From NCBI GenBank assembly GCA_035295985.1, contig DATHBT010000196.1:1-6442 (forward strand): a stretch of 6,442 bases of DNA. The letters are read 5' to 3'. A model generated the notes under the pieces. It was not told the DNA's origin. It saw nothing but the letters and a program-made list of their open reading frames with translations, and searched no databases. Each line of letters opens with the position of its first letter. Position 1 is the first letter of the stretch. Source of the stretch: JAIVGV01 sp035295985. GTDB taxonomy: Bacteria; Acidobacteriota; Blastocatellia; Pyrinomonadales; Pyrinomonadaceae. Positions 6,384 to 6,442 of the stretch are shown here, in pieces. The position numbers and the translations under genes are program-made.

Positions 6384-6416
6384 CGGATTGCGGATTGCGG
6401 ATTGCGGATTGCGGAT
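6384..6416. repeat. Heptamer tandem array (CGGATTG)4 upstream of the first permease
   Basis: Four perfect units of CGGATTG (6384-6390, 6391-6397, 6398-6404, 6405-6411) plus CGGAT. On the coding strand it reads (CAATCCG)n and stops one base before the permease ATG. Unlike the GCTGTTA arrays, it has no stop codon in any frame on either strand (the minus strand cycles through Ile-Arg-Asn-Pro-Gln-Ser-Ala). All three minus-strand frames are therefore open to the window edge, and one ends in TGA overlapping the ATG (ATGA). It is not clear whether 6417-6442 belongs to an upstream gene. Confidence 0.95.
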
Positions 6417-6442
6417 CGAAGAGAAAGAAAACAGGTTGCGGG

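Overview
The window carries most of a nucleoside uptake and salvage operon, all on the minus strand, from a GC-rich, Gram-negative-type bacterium. The exported proteins, the GC-rich coding style with long antisense shadow frames, and the intergenic arrays of 7-bp units suggest an environmental lineage such as Acidobacteriota (Blastocatellia-like). That placement is inference from general style; no marker gene here proves it.

In transcription order (high to low coordinates), two inner-membrane permeases of a BMP-type (Nup-like) nucleoside ABC importer (6382-5267 and 5159-4269) are followed by a trimeric-type purine nucleoside phosphorylase (4216-3377), uridine kinase (3366-2713), cytidine deaminase with a TTG start (2695-2276) and a COG0402 amidohydrolase of the MTA/SAH/adenosine deaminase type with a signal-like N-terminus (2173-659). 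A hairpin plus T-run at 575-610 probably ends the transcript. Beyond it, a GTG-started gene for an exported, TPR-like helical protein (540 to 1) runs off the left edge. The importer's ATPase and binding protein are not in the window and would be expected beyond the right edge.

The genes form a coherent route. Nucleosides enter through the permease pair. Cytidine is deaminated to uridine (Cdd) and phosphorylated to UMP (Udk). Inosine and guanosine are split by the phosphorylase, whose base-recognition Asn indicates 6-oxopurine preference, so adenosine needs prior deamination. The amidohydrolase could do this, possibly outside the cytoplasm.

The most unusual non-coding structure is a set of 7-bp tandem arrays. 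(GCTGTTA)n or (CGGATTG)n lies 1-4 nt upstream of the start codons of both permeases and the phosphorylase, where a Shine-Dalgarno sequence would normally be. Between the permeases the array is doubled as two inverted 31-nt arms around a 37-nt loop. I found no wholly new gene system: the enzymes belong to known families, and the novelty lies in the repeats and the predicted export of the deaminase. No gap between genes exceeds about 120 bases.
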